A DNA stretch of 22,792 nucleotides from 2-02-FULL-49-11 sp040757655 (GCA_040757655.1 JBFLWV010000035.1:1-22792); one strand, 5' to 3'; counted from the stretch's first letter, positions 7,985 through 15,832 are shown. Notes: generated from the letters alone by a model not told the origin. Program-made: numbers and translations.

Positions 7985-8899
7985 TCACCTTGTTGGCAAT
8001 TCCAATTGTGCAGCCAATGATGAGGAGAGTGTATAGACCTGATCATCGCCTTTCGCGCGGACCCACCATATATCTTTCTTCTTCAGAAATATCATCTCCC
8101 CCACTGCTGCGCCAGAGGAGTTTAACACGGTCACGCTCACTCCTTGCACGCGTTCTCGCTCAAAGGCATCTCGTTCCTTTTCTCCGTCCACAAACCCTGA
8201 CGCCTTAAGAAGATGCATCACATCGAGAAGTTTCTTCACCGTCGTACTATCGGTCGTCGTGCTTGTTGCGCCAATAATAACCTGCCACGTCTCTCCCTCC
8301 TTACGATACGTCTTGGCAAGCTCCCCCCTCGTGCGATACTCGACCGCTGCCACAGTGACAGGATCAATATCCACAATCGTCTTACTTCGCCATACATCTG
8401 CCGTAACGGGAAATACTTGTGGTAAATCGGTATTTGCAAGGAAAACCTCATCGCTGCTCTCCAACCTCACATAGGATGATTCAAATACCGGACCGCGCTT
8501 GCCAACGATGAATGAAAAATGTGTCGCATCACCGCCGAGTGAAACAGACAACCCTTCCCCTCCCACGCCCAATCTTTCAATATTTTCCGGCTTGCGCGAG
8601 AGAGGGCCTTGGAAGCTACTCGTGCGCAATGCGTCTAGCGCTTCTCTCACCTTCTTCGCATCCGCGCGTTTTCCCTCGACACGCCATAGACCCCCTTCTT
8701 GCACGATCGTCAGATCATCTCCGCCCTTCTTTATTTCAATCGTATTCACGCGTGCGAAATCAACGCGCTGGAGCGCCTGAACGACCGCGTGTGCGCCTCT
8801 CCCCTTCCCCTCTCTCTTGTTCCACCACGTGATTCCTCCTATCATGAGGGCGAGCGCCACGACGAGAAATAAAAGGATGTACAACGCTTTCTTACCCAT
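7985..8899 (-). CDS. DUF4340 protein
   Basis: A 304-residue protein with an N-terminal membrane segment (about 4-24) and extracytoplasmic DUF4340 repeats: VNTIEIKKGGDDLTIVQEG with GLWRVEGKRADAKKVREAL (about 52-90), repeated again near VAAVEYRTRG and ETWQVIIG (about 183-208). This family is regularly found beside GldF/GldG-type ABC transporters and is assumed to work with them in the envelope, though its role is not known. The ATG at 8899 overlaps the 3' end of the permease gene by 8 bases, so translation is coupled and the two gene products likely act together. It is the last gene of the minus-strand group that begins with the GldA-like ATPase. Confidence 0.85.
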   Translation of the reverse strand: MGKKALYILLFLVVALALMIGGITWWNKREGKGRGAHAVVQALQRVDFARVNTIEIKKGGDDLTIVQEGGLWRVEGKRADAKKVREALDALRTSSFQGPLSRKPENIERLGVGGEGLSVSLGGDATHFSFIVGKRGPVFESSYVRLESSDEVFLANTDLPQVFPVTADVWRSKTIVDIDPVTVAAVEYRTRGELAKTYRKEGETWQVIIGATSTTTDSTTVKKLLDVMHLLKASGFVDGEKERDAFERERVQGVSVTVLNSSGAAVGEMIFLKKKDIWWVRAKGDDQVYTLSSSLAAQLELPTR

Positions 8900-11129
8900 A
8901 CACGATCGTTGATTTTTTCTTACGGATAAACAATCGTACGCTCGCAGCGAGCGCGACTAAGAAAGGTGCCCCAATGAGATTAAACAGCCTTACCCGCTGT
9001 CGCACCGCATCGCTCGGGAATGCAAGCGGCCCTGGGATGCGCGTTTTCGACCGCACGCTGATGAGCGCCTCATCCTGCGTGAGCCAATCAACCGCATTGA
9101 GTGCGAATGCGAGATTAGGACTCTCTTCCCGCATAAACTGATCAGATACCATCCTCGCGCTCCCCACTAACGCCACTCTTCCACGCTTTTCAAGTGACTG
9201 CCCTCCCGAAGATTGTACCACGAGGGACACTGCGGCGATATTCTTTTTCAACTCATCCCTGCTTGCCTTCAAAGGGATTTGTGGATCAATAGTGACTGGC
9301 AGGGATTGGGCATATCCTCCGTCGGTCGTAGAGAGAAGATCCTGAATCTCATTTCCCTCACCCTGCTGAGTGCGCTCAATGAGCGATGCCCATGGCAGCA
9401 TGACGAGCGTAAGATCGCCGGCGATGGGATTCTCCTGTATCACTGACGCCCGTACCCAGTAAGGATAGGGCAGAATGAGGGACAGAAAACCACTCTGGAT
9501 AGTTACGTTTTCAAAAGAGCGCATATCAGCAAGAATCCGAGGCATGACGCGGACACCGAAAGGCGCGAAAAGATCTCCATTGGAATCCATATACTCTTGT
9601 GCAGAAAATGTCTGGGTGTCCACCTGTACCCTATCAATAAACGCGAGCACACTTCCCCCTCGCTCGACGTAATTTCGAACTGCCTGGACGGCGCTATCGC
9701 CAAGATCGAGCGATGGTCCCACAAGGATGGCAGCATTCACCTCCGGCGCGACAACCGGCGTTGAGGTGCTCAGGTCAGTGTCCGTAACGCTCACCACCTT
9801 CTCAAGCGCCTGACGAAACGCATCCGCGCGCTCCTCCCCATGACCAGTCAGGAACGTCACAGAAGGTCTGTGGGGATTGGTCAGCGATTTAATTGATCTT
9901 GCAATCCGGTATTCCAAATCATCACTCCGATCAAGAAAAGGTATTACTTCTTTTGCATCCGCATAGAGAATTGCCAGCCCAAACATTCCCTTTTGGGCCT
10001 GAAAAACATCCTTCTTAAGCACATTAAACTGCACTTCAGTGATACCCAAGCCCCGTGCCTCCTTTTCCGCATCAGATCCCTCTTTCACGTTCTTATACTC
10101 CACTACAATATTGCCTCTGCCCTGTGAGCGAATATCAGACAATACATCCTCCACATCACGCTCAATCAACGCAATCTGGGCAGGAAGCTCAGGACTTGAA
10201 AAAAGTTTTATGGTCACGAGATCCGGCACCCCGCGGAGGATAGACTTTGTGGCTGGAGACAAGGTGTAGACGCCGTTTTTCGTGAAATCAATCCTTCCCC
10301 GCACATAAACTCCCAAGAGATTCACGCCTATGGTGAGAAGGAGGATGAGTAGAGTACCAAGAAATAACCGGCGGCGCCGGACGGTATGAGGAGAGAGACG
10401 ATTGCGCAAGAGAAGCCACCATGTCAACCCAAACGCTGCACCACTTACTGTCAAAAAATAGATACCATCGCGAAGATCCAGTACCCCCCGCGTAATATTC
10501 CGATAATGAGCAATCACCGACAGCTGTTCTGCGATAGTCCGTGCTACTGCCGGCAATCCCACTGTTACCACCTCCGTGCCAACTATCGTGAGAAAAAAAT
10601 TCACTCCCACGCCAAAAAGGAACGAGGTCACCTGGTGACGGGTGCCCGCGGAAGCCGCAACGCTGATGCAGGAAAACACGAGCGCCAAAAGCAGGGCACC
10701 GAGATATTGTGCCGCTACAATCCCGAAATCAAAACTTCCAAACCCCCGCAGGGATACAACCAGCGGCAGCGTGAGGATACACATGATGAGGAAGAACGAC
10801 CATGCGGAAAGCACTTTCCCTCCCAGATACACCCACGGCTGTATTGGCTGTGCGAGTGATACTTCGAGCGTGCCACTCTTCCGCTCCTCCGCAATAAGCC
10901 GCATGCTCACCGCAGGGATAAGGAAGACAAGCAACCATGGCAGGAGCTCAAACATTCCCCGCAAAGAGGCAACGGGGTTGACTGCCAGAGCGCGAAAATA
11001 GAAAAATGAATTAAATACCAACGCCACAATGAGCAGGAGGTATCCATGCGGGTGGTCAAACCATCCATGTAACTCCCGTAATATAATTGCCCTCAATTGG
11101 TGAAAGCTCTGCATAAATCTTTTGCTCAT
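8892..11129 (-). CDS. ABC-2 permease fused to GldG-like domain
   Basis: A 745-residue fusion. Residues about 1-240 are a six-helix ABC-2 permease (GldF-like) with the family hallmark LIAEERKSGTLEVSLAQPI (about 78-97). A further membrane segment (about 255-275) leads into a GldG-like extracytoplasmic part (Gldg/ABC_transp_aux family): RIDFTKNGVYTLSPATKSIL at about 279-298, then VTFLTGHGEE near 410-420, and a final membrane helix near 715-735. In Bacteroidetes GldF and GldG are separate proteins of an ABC transporter needed for gliding; many other phyla carry related transporters with no gliding, so substrate and role here are unknown. It is preceded by a heptamer hairpin element (11141-11241) and the ATPase gene, and overlaps the DUF4340 gene. 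Start ATG at 11129; a Met five codons later is an alternative. No Shine-Dalgarno. Confidence 0.88.
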   Translation of the reverse strand: MSKRFMQSFHQLRAIILRELHGWFDHPHGYLLLIVALVFNSFFYFRALAVNPVASLRGMFELLPWLLVFLIPAVSMRLIAEERKSGTLEVSLAQPIQPWVYLGGKVLSAWSFFLIMCILTLPLVVSLRGFGSFDFGIVAAQYLGALLLALVFSCISVAASAGTRHQVTSFLFGVGVNFFLTIVGTEVVTVGLPAVARTIAEQLSVIAHYRNITRGVLDLRDGIYFLTVSGAAFGLTWWLLLRNRLSPHTVRRRRLFLGTLLILLLTIGVNLLGVYVRGRIDFTKNGVYTLSPATKSILRGVPDLVTIKLFSSPELPAQIALIERDVEDVLSDIRSQGRGNIVVEYKNVKEGSDAEKEARGLGITEVQFNVLKKDVFQAQKGMFGLAILYADAKEVIPFLDRSDDLEYRIARSIKSLTNPHRPSVTFLTGHGEERADAFRQALEKVVSVTDTDLSTSTPVVAPEVNAAILVGPSLDLGDSAVQAVRNYVERGGSVLAFIDRVQVDTQTFSAQEYMDSNGDLFAPFGVRVMPRILADMRSFENVTIQSGFLSLILPYPYWVRASVIQENPIAGDLTLVMLPWASLIERTQQGEGNEIQDLLSTTDGGYAQSLPVTIDPQIPLKASRDELKKNIAAVSLVVQSSGGQSLEKRGRVALVGSARMVSDQFMREESPNLAFALNAVDWLTQDEALISVRSKTRIPGPLAFPSDAVRQRVRLFNLIGAPFLVALAASVRLFIRKKKSTIVYG

Positions 11130-11140
11130 TCAATCATTCA

Positions 11141-11241
11141 TCTCAAAACGCAAAACGCAAATCTCAAAACCACAACTCAAAACCGATGAGCTTTAAGCTT
11201 TGAGTTATAGATTTGAGTTTTGAGATTGGACATTTGAGTTA
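11141..11241. repeat. Heptamer-repeat inverted element A
   Basis: The left half is built of 7-base units in phase from 11144 (CAAAACG twice, then CAAATCT, CAAAACC, ACAACTC, AAAACCG). The right half (11200-11241) has units TTGAGTT, ATAGATT, TGAGTTT, TGAGATT, GGACATT, and is the imperfect reverse complement of the left; AATCTCAAAAC is exact in both arms. It fills nearly the whole gap between the ATPase and permease genes of one operon. Confidence 0.75.
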
Positions 11242-11258
11242 CTATAGTATCACGCGCA

Positions 11259-12191
11259 TTATTGTTCTATGGTAAGCTCCCTGAACACCTCCTCAAGACT
11301 TTTCTCTTCTTCATACAATTCTACAAGAGTCCAACCATGCGTAACCGCCAGTTGGAATACCAAAGATCGCACATCAACATCGCGCGGGGTCACGACGTGA
11401 AACCGCTGAAAGGTATGCTGTGCACTTCCCTCCCCTGTTTCCACGCGCGTCACACCCTTCAATCCTTCTAACGCTTCCCGCATTCCTCTCCCCTCTCCTT
11501 CCACCACCGTCCTTTTCTCACCGCTTGCCCGACGTTCCAGTTCGTCCACCGTGCCATCTGCCACGATGCGCCCCGCGCGAATCACGATGACCCGTGAACA
11601 CGTCATCGCGACCTCAGTAAGGACATGGGTGGAAAGGAGCACCGTCCTTTCGCGCCCGAGACGTTTTATTAACTCTCGTATCTCATGGCGCTGATTGGGA
11701 TCTAACCCCTCAGTAGGCTCGTCAAAAATAAGAAGATCAGGATCGCCCACGATCGCCTGCGCCAATCCTACCCGCTGACGGTACCCTTTTGAGAGCTCAC
11801 CCACAGGACGGCGCCACACCTCCCCAAGACTGGTGAGTTCAATCGCGCGCTCCACGGCCTGTCTCTGCGCTCTTCTCTTCACCCCATGCAATGCGGCAAA
11901 GTAAGACAACGCCTGGATCACGAGCAGATCTTCCGGCAGAGGATTATTTTCAGGCAGGAACCCCAAACGTTCTTTAAGCGCCATGGGGTCTTCAATCGCA
12001 TCTTTACCGTCAAACGAAACAACCCCCGCATCAGGTTCCAACACGCCTGCAATAATCCGCATCGTCGTCGTCTTGCCTGCGCCATTGGGGCCCAAAAAAC
12101 CCACTACTTCCCCTTGAGAAATAGAAAACGACAAGCTCTCTACCGCCTTCACGCGCCCGAAAGATTTAGATACATTCTCTAAGGTCAACAT
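11259..12191 (-). CDS. ABC transporter ATP-binding protein (GldA-like)
   Basis: A 310-residue ATPase of the ABC-2/GldA type that would power the fusion permease encoded just downstream. Walker A GPNGAGKT (34-41), signature LSKGYRQRVG (133-142), Walker B LLIFDEPT (153-160), H-loop His189 in LLSTHVLTE, then a C-terminal accessory domain of about 90 residues. I place the start at ATG 12191 (MLTLENVSKSFG), as in homologues. A GTG at 12206 in the same frame is less likely because it lies inside the terminator stem of the upstream gene. The gene is separated from the permease by element A only, so the three genes ATPase, permease-GldG and DUF4340 likely form one operon. Confidence 0.92.
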   Translation of the reverse strand: MLTLENVSKSFGRVKAVESLSFSISQGEVVGFLGPNGAGKTTTMRIIAGVLEPDAGVVSFDGKDAIEDPMALKERLGFLPENNPLPEDLLVIQALSYFAALHGVKRRAQRQAVERAIELTSLGEVWRRPVGELSKGYRQRVGLAQAIVGDPDLLIFDEPTEGLDPNQRHEIRELIKRLGRERTVLLSTHVLTEVAMTCSRVIVIRAGRIVADGTVDELERRASGEKRTVVEGEGRGMREALEGLKGVTRVETGEGSAQHTFQRFHVVTPRDVDVRSLVFQLAVTHGWTLVELYEEEKSLEEVFRELTIEQ

Positions 12192-12200
12192 ACTGATAAA

Positions 12201-12228
12201 AGACACAACCTTACATGAGGCTGTGTCT
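12201..12228 (-). terminator. Terminator of DsbA-like gene
   Basis: In minus-strand RNA AGACACAGCCU pairs with AGGUUGUGUCU over 11 bp including one G-U, loop CAUGUA, followed by UUUAUC. On the plus strand the same position is an A-C mismatch, which supports the minus direction. The U-tract is short, so partial read-through into the ATPase gene is possible. Confidence 0.55.
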
Positions 12229-12247
12229 CCCCAAACGATACGATAAT

Positions 12248-13045
12248 TTATTTCAACAAAGGATCAATGACTTTCTTGAAATTCTCCAAAGGTACTGCTC
12301 CTGAAACAGGAATCTTAGTATCGCCTTTGACGACCACGCTATAAGGAGTCCCTGCTCCTCCCGCGAGCACGGCACCCTGCGCCTGTTCCTGCGCCTTCTT
12401 CGTATATTTTCCAGAATCAAGGCACGTGGTAAATGCTCTTTTGTCCAATCCAATCTCTTGCGCGTACTCTGGCAACTTTGCTAGATCAAGGCCGTTGTTG
12501 GAAGGGGTGACTTCATAAATCTTATCCAACATACTCCAAAAACCTTCACTGCCTCCCAGCTCTCCCGCACACTCAGTGGCTTCTGCTTCCTTCGTCGCTT
12601 GGGAATGGAGATTCACGAGAGGAAAATGCCGATAGACCCAATTCACTTTCCCCTCATATTCTGCAATCAACTGTTTGAGGGTGGGGTGGAGTCGCTTGCA
12701 GAAGGGACATTCAAGATCAGAGTACTCAACCACGGTCACCGCAGCATCTCGCTCTCCTCTCATCCAATCAGCTTCCGTCACAGCCGGCAAACCTTCTGCG
12801 CCTGCGCGGGGCGTCGGTTCATCCGCTGGCGGGGGGTTTATCTGAGCAGTGGGCGCTCCCTTCTTATCTGCGACCTTCCCTTCTTCCTTGTCACCCCTCA
12901 ACATAATCCCCAAAAGGACGAAAAAACCCACCACAAAAAAAATCACCAAAGCGCTGCCCATCCCAAGGAAAAATGCAGTCTTTGGCTTCATGTGCGACAA
13001 CCAAGAAATGTTGGATTCGTGTTCATTATGTGTGCGTTCTGGCAT
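12248..13045 (-). CDS. DsbA-like membrane-anchored thiol oxidoreductase
   Basis: A 265-residue thioredoxin-fold protein of the DsbA/Thioredoxin_4 type. A short cytoplasmic start is followed by a membrane segment (about 23-48), a Pro/Ala-rich linker (about 60-90) and the catalytic domain with active-site CPFC at 113-116 in SDLECPFCKRLHP, and GTPYSVVV near 231 supplying the cis-Pro loop. It would form or rearrange disulfides in exported proteins outside the cytoplasmic membrane. Met19 is a possible alternative start. The minus-strand sequence just before ATG 13045 has no Shine-Dalgarno and contains TATGCT six bases away, so the mRNA may be leaderless. It is interesting next to the two Cys-rich small ORFs in this window, but no direct link is shown. 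Confidence 0.9.
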   Translation of the reverse strand: MPERTHNEHESNISWLSHMKPKTAFFLGMGSALVIFFVVGFFVLLGIMLRGDKEEGKVADKKGAPTAQINPPPADEPTPRAGAEGLPAVTEADWMRGERDAAVTVVEYSDLECPFCKRLHPTLKQLIAEYEGKVNWVYRHFPLVNLHSQATKEAEATECAGELGGSEGFWSMLDKIYEVTPSNNGLDLAKLPEYAQEIGLDKRAFTTCLDSGKYTKKAQEQAQGAVLAGGAGTPYSVVVKGDTKIPVSGAVPLENFKKVIDPLLK

Positions 13046-13078
13046 AAACGAGCATAGTTAATATTTGTATAAAACCAA

Positions 13079-13105
13079 TTTCTGCACTAAAACATTAGGC
13101 AGAAA
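13079..13105 (-). terminator. Hairpin between 59-residue gene and DsbA-like gene
   Basis: TTTCTGC (13079-13085) and GCAGAAA (13099-13105), extended by CTAA/TTAG with one bulged A, enclose a 4-base loop. On the minus strand it follows the stop of the 13118-13297 gene and is trailed by TTGGTTTTATA, a modest U-tract. Confidence 0.4.
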
Positions 13106-13117
13106 GAAAAAAGAAAT

Positions 13118-13297
13118 TTATTCCTGTGGATAATCTTCCTTCTCATCATCATCCGAGGCTGGTTCCTGCTCACCGCCAATCTGTTTCTCTTCTTTTGCAC
13201 TATCGCTCTTTCTAAGAATCTCCTTAATCGGATTCATTATCTTCTCTACTATATCCCCCTGTTGCAGCGGTACATTTCCCTCATTTTCAGAAAGCAT
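13118..13297 (-). CDS. Small acidic protein (59 residues)
   Basis: An intact 59-residue frame from ATG 13297 to TAA 13120-13118, ten bases downstream of the transketolase stop on the same strand. The N-terminal half has an amphipathic stretch (VEKIMNPIKEILRK, residues 17-30); the C-terminal half is strongly acidic (SDDDEKEDYPQE, 48-59) and probably disordered. No membrane segment or recognised domain. Spacing to the transketolase gene suggests cotranscription and perhaps coupled translation, and the following hairpin gives it an end. It is likely real because codon use looks coding and the gap would otherwise be unexplained, but I cannot name it. Confidence 0.6.
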   Translation of the reverse strand: MLSENEGNVPLQQGDIVEKIMNPIKEILRKSDSAKEEKQIGGEQEPASDDDEKEDYPQE

Positions 13298-13307
13298 AAA
13301 CGCAATA

Positions 13308-15194
13308 TTAGCTCATAATTTTCCTTATTGCTTGTATTATAGCACCCCTATTAATTTCTTCAAAACCCAGTAATTCCGCAGGCGTGCCGCTTTTGGGGAT
13401 TTTCCGTACCGCAAGCGAAAGAAGCACCGCGCCAGTGCCTGCAATCACCTCTGCCACTGCCTCGCCCAATCCCCCCTCTGGCGCATGATCCTCCACAGTG
13501 ATAATCTTGCCCGTCTCTTGGGCGGCTTTCGTGAGCGTCATACGATCGATGGGTTTAAGAGAATAGCAATCGATCACCCGCACCGCTATACCCTCTTTCA
13601 ACAATTCGTCCGCGGCCGCGAGCGCCTCAAAGATGGTAATGCCGGCGGAGATAACCGTACACGCGTCATGAGCGCTTGACCGCAACGTCTTGCTCCCGCC
13701 AATAGGGAACTGTTCCTCCGAGCTGTAGAGGACAGGCGTTGCCCCGCGGGTGGTGCGTATATACACTATGCCTTCCTGGTACGCTGCTTCGCCTACCAAT
13801 TGCGCCGTGGCAACTGCGTCAGCAGGATACAAAACGACAGAATCCCGCACCGTCCGGAACATGGCAATATCCTCCAGTCCCATCTGGCTGGGACCGTCTT
13901 CACCAATGGATACGCCCGCGTGTGATCCTGCAAACTTTATATTCGCTTTGCTGTATGCTGCCATTCTGATCTGGTCAAACGCTCTGGTGAAAAATGCTGC
14001 AAACGTGCTGCAGAACGGCACCATGCCACGGCGCGCTAAGCCTGTTGCTACGCCCACCATGTTCTGTTCTGCAATAAACATTTCCACGTACCGTTCGGGC
14101 ACACTCTTCTTCACCAACTCCGCAAACGTGGAATTCTTTACCTCCGCATCTACCGCCACCACCCTCGGATCTTCCTTTGCCAACAGTGCAAGCGTCTCGC
14201 CATATGCTTTCCGTGTCGCCACCATGTCACCGAGCCGGTATTGAGGAAGCTGGAAGCTGGTGGCTGGAAGATCGAGTTTGGGATTTGTGATTTGTGATTT
14301 GCTTGGAAATTGGAAATTGGAAATTGGAAATTGCGCTTTCTGCGGTTGTGTGATAATTCCTCTTAAACTCGTATCGACACTGCCGAGCTCCTCAAGCGAT
14401 TTTATGAGCTCACCTGCAGAAAGCGCCTTGCCATGCCACCCTTCCTTATCTTCCATAATCGACACGCCTTTGCCTTTCACAGTTTTGGCAATAATCATGG
14501 TTGGCTTCTCCTTAACCGCGACTGCCTTTTGGTACGCCTCCAGAATTTCTTCTACATTATGCCCATCCACTACTAGTGTTTCCCAACCAAACTCCCTGAC
14601 CCTGCGCGCATACGTTTCCACATCATGGCCAACCATTGTCTCCCCGCTCTGCCCCAGACGGTTCACGTCAATGATGCCGACGAGGTTGTCTATTTTTTTA
14701 TAACCAGCCCACATCATCGCTTCCCACACGCTCCCCTCTGCCATTTCACTATCGCCTAAGAGTACGTACGTGCGGTATGACAATTGTTGTATCTTTGCGT
14801 GTAACGCTATGCCGCACCCGATCGACAAACCCTGCCCGAGTGATCCGGTTGCCGCTTCCGTATAACGAAACGTTGGCATGGGATGGCCTTCCAGGGGAGA
14901 GTTAAATTTTCGCAGGGTCAGCAGCTCATTTTCACTCACTTTTCCTGCCGCTGCATACAAGGAGTAAAATAACGGCGATGCGTGACCTTTTGAAAAAATC
15001 ACCCGGTCATTCAAGGGATTCTCCGGCAGATCGAGATCGAACCGCAACACATCACCAAAATACAGCGCCACCATCAATTCAACCGCGGACATTGACGAGC
15101 TCGGGTGGCCGGACCCTGCCGCCGTTGTTGCTCGCAGAATAAAATAACGCACCAGGCGAGCAAGATTTTGAAGATCCTGAATATCGTGCGCCAT
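13308..15194 (-). CDS. tkt: Transketolase (full length, with repeat insertion)
   Basis: A 628-residue thiamine-diphosphate enzyme transferring two-carbon ketol units between sugar phosphates in the non-oxidative pentose phosphate pathway. Numbering from the longer frame (start 15212): GSGHPSSSMSAVELM (33-47), the diphosphate-binding motif GDSEMAEGSVWEA (153-165) with VNRLGQSG (183-190), Pyr domain from about 325, AEQNMVGVATG (381-391), HAGVSIGEDG further on and a C-terminal transketolase domain. Both halves, often separate genes in bacteria, are joined. Residues about 294-323 (ISNFQFPS and following) are encoded by tandem heptamers at 14246-14332 and lie in the linker between the two halves, so the fold should survive. 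I prefer ATG 15194 (MAHDIQDL) over ATG 15212, whose extra six residues look non-conserved. No Shine-Dalgarno. Confidence 0.92.
   Translation of the reverse strand: MAHDIQDLQNLARLVRYFILRATTAAGSGHPSSSMSAVELMVALYFGDVLRFDLDLPENPLNDRVIFSKGHASPLFYSLYAAAGKVSENELLTLRKFNSPLEGHPMPTFRYTEAATGSLGQGLSIGCGIALHAKIQQLSYRTYVLLGDSEMAEGSVWEAMMWAGYKKIDNLVGIIDVNRLGQSGETMVGHDVETYARRVREFGWETLVVDGHNVEEILEAYQKAVAVKEKPTMIIAKTVKGKGVSIMEDKEGWHGKALSAGELIKSLEELGSVDTSLRGIITQPQKAQFPISNFQFPSKSQITNPKLDLPATSFQLPQYRLGDMVATRKAYGETLALLAKEDPRVVAVDAEVKNSTFAELVKKSVPERYVEMFIAEQNMVGVATGLARRGMVPFCSTFAAFFTRAFDQIRMAAYSKANIKFAGSHAGVSIGEDGPSQMGLEDIAMFRTVRDSVVLYPADAVATAQLVGEAAYQEGIVYIRTTRGATPVLYSSEEQFPIGGSKTLRSSAHDACTVISAGITIFEALAAADELLKEGIAVRVIDCYSLKPIDRMTLTKAAQETGKIITVEDHAPEGGLGEAVAEVIAGTGAVLLSLAVRKIPKSGTPAELLGFEEINRGAIIQAIRKIMS
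14246..14332. repeat. Heptamer-repeat insertion inside tkt (element B)
   Basis: Three blocks of tandem 7-base units follow one another: GAAGCTG at 14246 and 14253 with variant GTGGCTG at 14260; GATTTGT at 14282 and 14289 with GATTTGC at 14296; GGAAATT four times from 14305 to 14332. The stretch is 87 bases, a multiple of three, and stays open in the transketolase frame. It is of the same style as the intergenic elements but without an obvious inverted half. Confidence 0.8.
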
Positions 15195-15327
15195 ATATAC
15201 ATATACTACCATGTCATGATGACCCTGTCGAACGAGATAGTATGATGTTTCTATTTCAAAATCACCTCTGTTCTCCCCCTAAAAATTTGTCAATTCCATC
15301 TTACATTATTATTCCAAAATGTCCAAC
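15195..15327. other. Gap without gene upstream of tkt
   Basis: No supported gene between the transketolase start and the tRNA-unit terminator. A plus-strand frame from 15242 that runs on through the tRNA is of low complexity and overlaps an RNA gene. Any tkt promoter should be here or just downstream of 15195 on the minus strand, but I see no convincing hexamer pair. Confidence 0.4.
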
Positions 15328-15350
15328 AAAAAAGATCACATCAGTGATCT
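15328..15350 (-). terminator. Terminator of tRNA-Lys unit
   Basis: In the minus-strand RNA AGAUCAC and GUGAUCU (7 bp, loop UGAU) are followed directly by a run of U (plus-strand A at 15328-15333). This is a clear intrinsic terminator for the transcript that starts upstream of tRNA-Lys. Confidence 0.75.
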
Positions 15351-15479
15351 ATAAAGCACGTATACCTCCACTCTATTCCCGCGGCATTTACCCCGCACCC
15401 TTTGCCCCCCAGGAATCCCCGCCTCTCCCTGCGCCGTCATTACCTCCGCTTCGCTACGGTTCAATGGCACCTGCATACA
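15351..15479. other. Transcribed spacer without recognised gene
   Basis: GC-rich, pyrimidine-rich stretch between the terminator and the decayed tRNA copy. I see no gene, clear hairpin or repeat of the heptamer class. Confidence 0.4.
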
Positions 15480-15553
15480 CGGCGGGCAAGGAACCCTGCG
15501 ACCTTCCCCGATATTACATGTCGGGGCTGCTCTACCAATTGAAGCTTTACCAC
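15480..15553 (-). pseudogene. Decayed tRNA-like copy
   Basis: Minus strand, directly downstream of tRNA-Lys. It keeps a D-arm word CAATTGGTAGAGCAG identical to the neighbour, AAGGTCGCAGG leading into a T-arm, and a stable anticodon-like stem (CCCCGA with TCGGGG). But the D-arm has an extra base, the T-loop lacks TTCRA (it reads TTCCTTG), the anticodon stem is too long and no acceptor pairing is found. A 7-base loop reading would give GTA, which does not fit a tRNA with a short variable loop. I take it as a tandem duplicate or an older tRNA that decayed. Confidence 0.5.
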
Positions 15554-15554
15554 A

Positions 15555-15627
15555 TGCGCCCAGCAGGAATCGAACCTGCGACCTTCTCCTTAAAAGGGAG
15601 CTGCTCTACCAATTGAGCTATGGGCGC
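15555..15627 (-). tRNA. tRNA-Lys (anticodon TTT)
   Basis: A 73-base cloverleaf on the minus strand: acceptor GCGCCCA with TGGGCGC plus discriminator A, D-arm AGCTCAATTGGTAGAGC, anticodon loop CTTTTAA giving TTT, variable AAGGTC and T-arm GCAGGTTCGATTCCTGC. The 3' CCA is not encoded. It has its own promoter (15641-15669) and a downstream terminator (15328-15350). Confidence 0.95.
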
Positions 15628-15640
15628 GTATTGTATCCAA

Positions 15641-15669
15641 ACTATACGAAATATTAGTAAAAAAATCAA
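15641..15669 (-). promoter_or_regulatory. Promoter of tRNA-Lys
   Basis: Minus strand TTGATT (15669-15664), 17-base AT-rich spacer, TATAGT (15646-15641). The predicted start lies about 6-8 bases upstream of the mature tRNA 5' end. Confidence 0.6.
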
Positions 15670-15721
15670 ATAAACAAAGACTACAGTACTCCGCAGAATC
15701 ACTGGAGCCTTTTTTGCCATG

Positions 15722-15832
15722 TTATTTCCGGCGCCTAAATAAACACCGGATTGACTGAACCACTCTTGAGCACCAACAGGTCGAGCAGATCGACCCGTTG
15801 CAGTGCAGTCCAAGAACACATAATAGACACAT
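15722..15832 (-). CDS. Possible 36-residue Cys-rich peptide
   Basis: A short minus-strand frame beginning MCLLCVLGLHC with seven Cys in its first 30 residues (including CSTCWC at 16-21) and ending in a basic LFRRRK. It is short, but has unusually good signals: AGGAGG (15846-15841) is 8 bases before the ATG at 15832 (two more ATG codons lie in frame just upstream), the best Shine-Dalgarno in the window, and a TTGTTT-17-TATTCT promoter lies 30-60 bases further upstream. The hydrophobic CLLCVLGL start could be a very short membrane anchor. No family recognised; it may equally be chance in a structured leader running toward tRNA-Lys. Confidence 0.3.
   Translation of the reverse strand: MCLLCVLGLHCNGSICSTCWCSRVVQSIRCLFRRRK

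Noticed and set aside
12192..12206. GTG start for the GldA-like ATPase
   Set aside because: The GTG is inside the terminator stem of the upstream gene and the added residues are not family-like; ATG 12191 preferred.
15242..15616. A 124-residue plus-strand frame
   Set aside because: It runs antisense through the decayed tRNA and most of tRNA-Lys, and its sequence is low complexity and Pro-rich.
15547..15819. A 90-residue minus-strand frame with a membrane-like stretch (STVVFVYLIFLLIF)
   Set aside because: It contains the tRNA-Lys promoter and ends inside the tRNA; the hydrophobic stretch is the AT-rich promoter read as codons.
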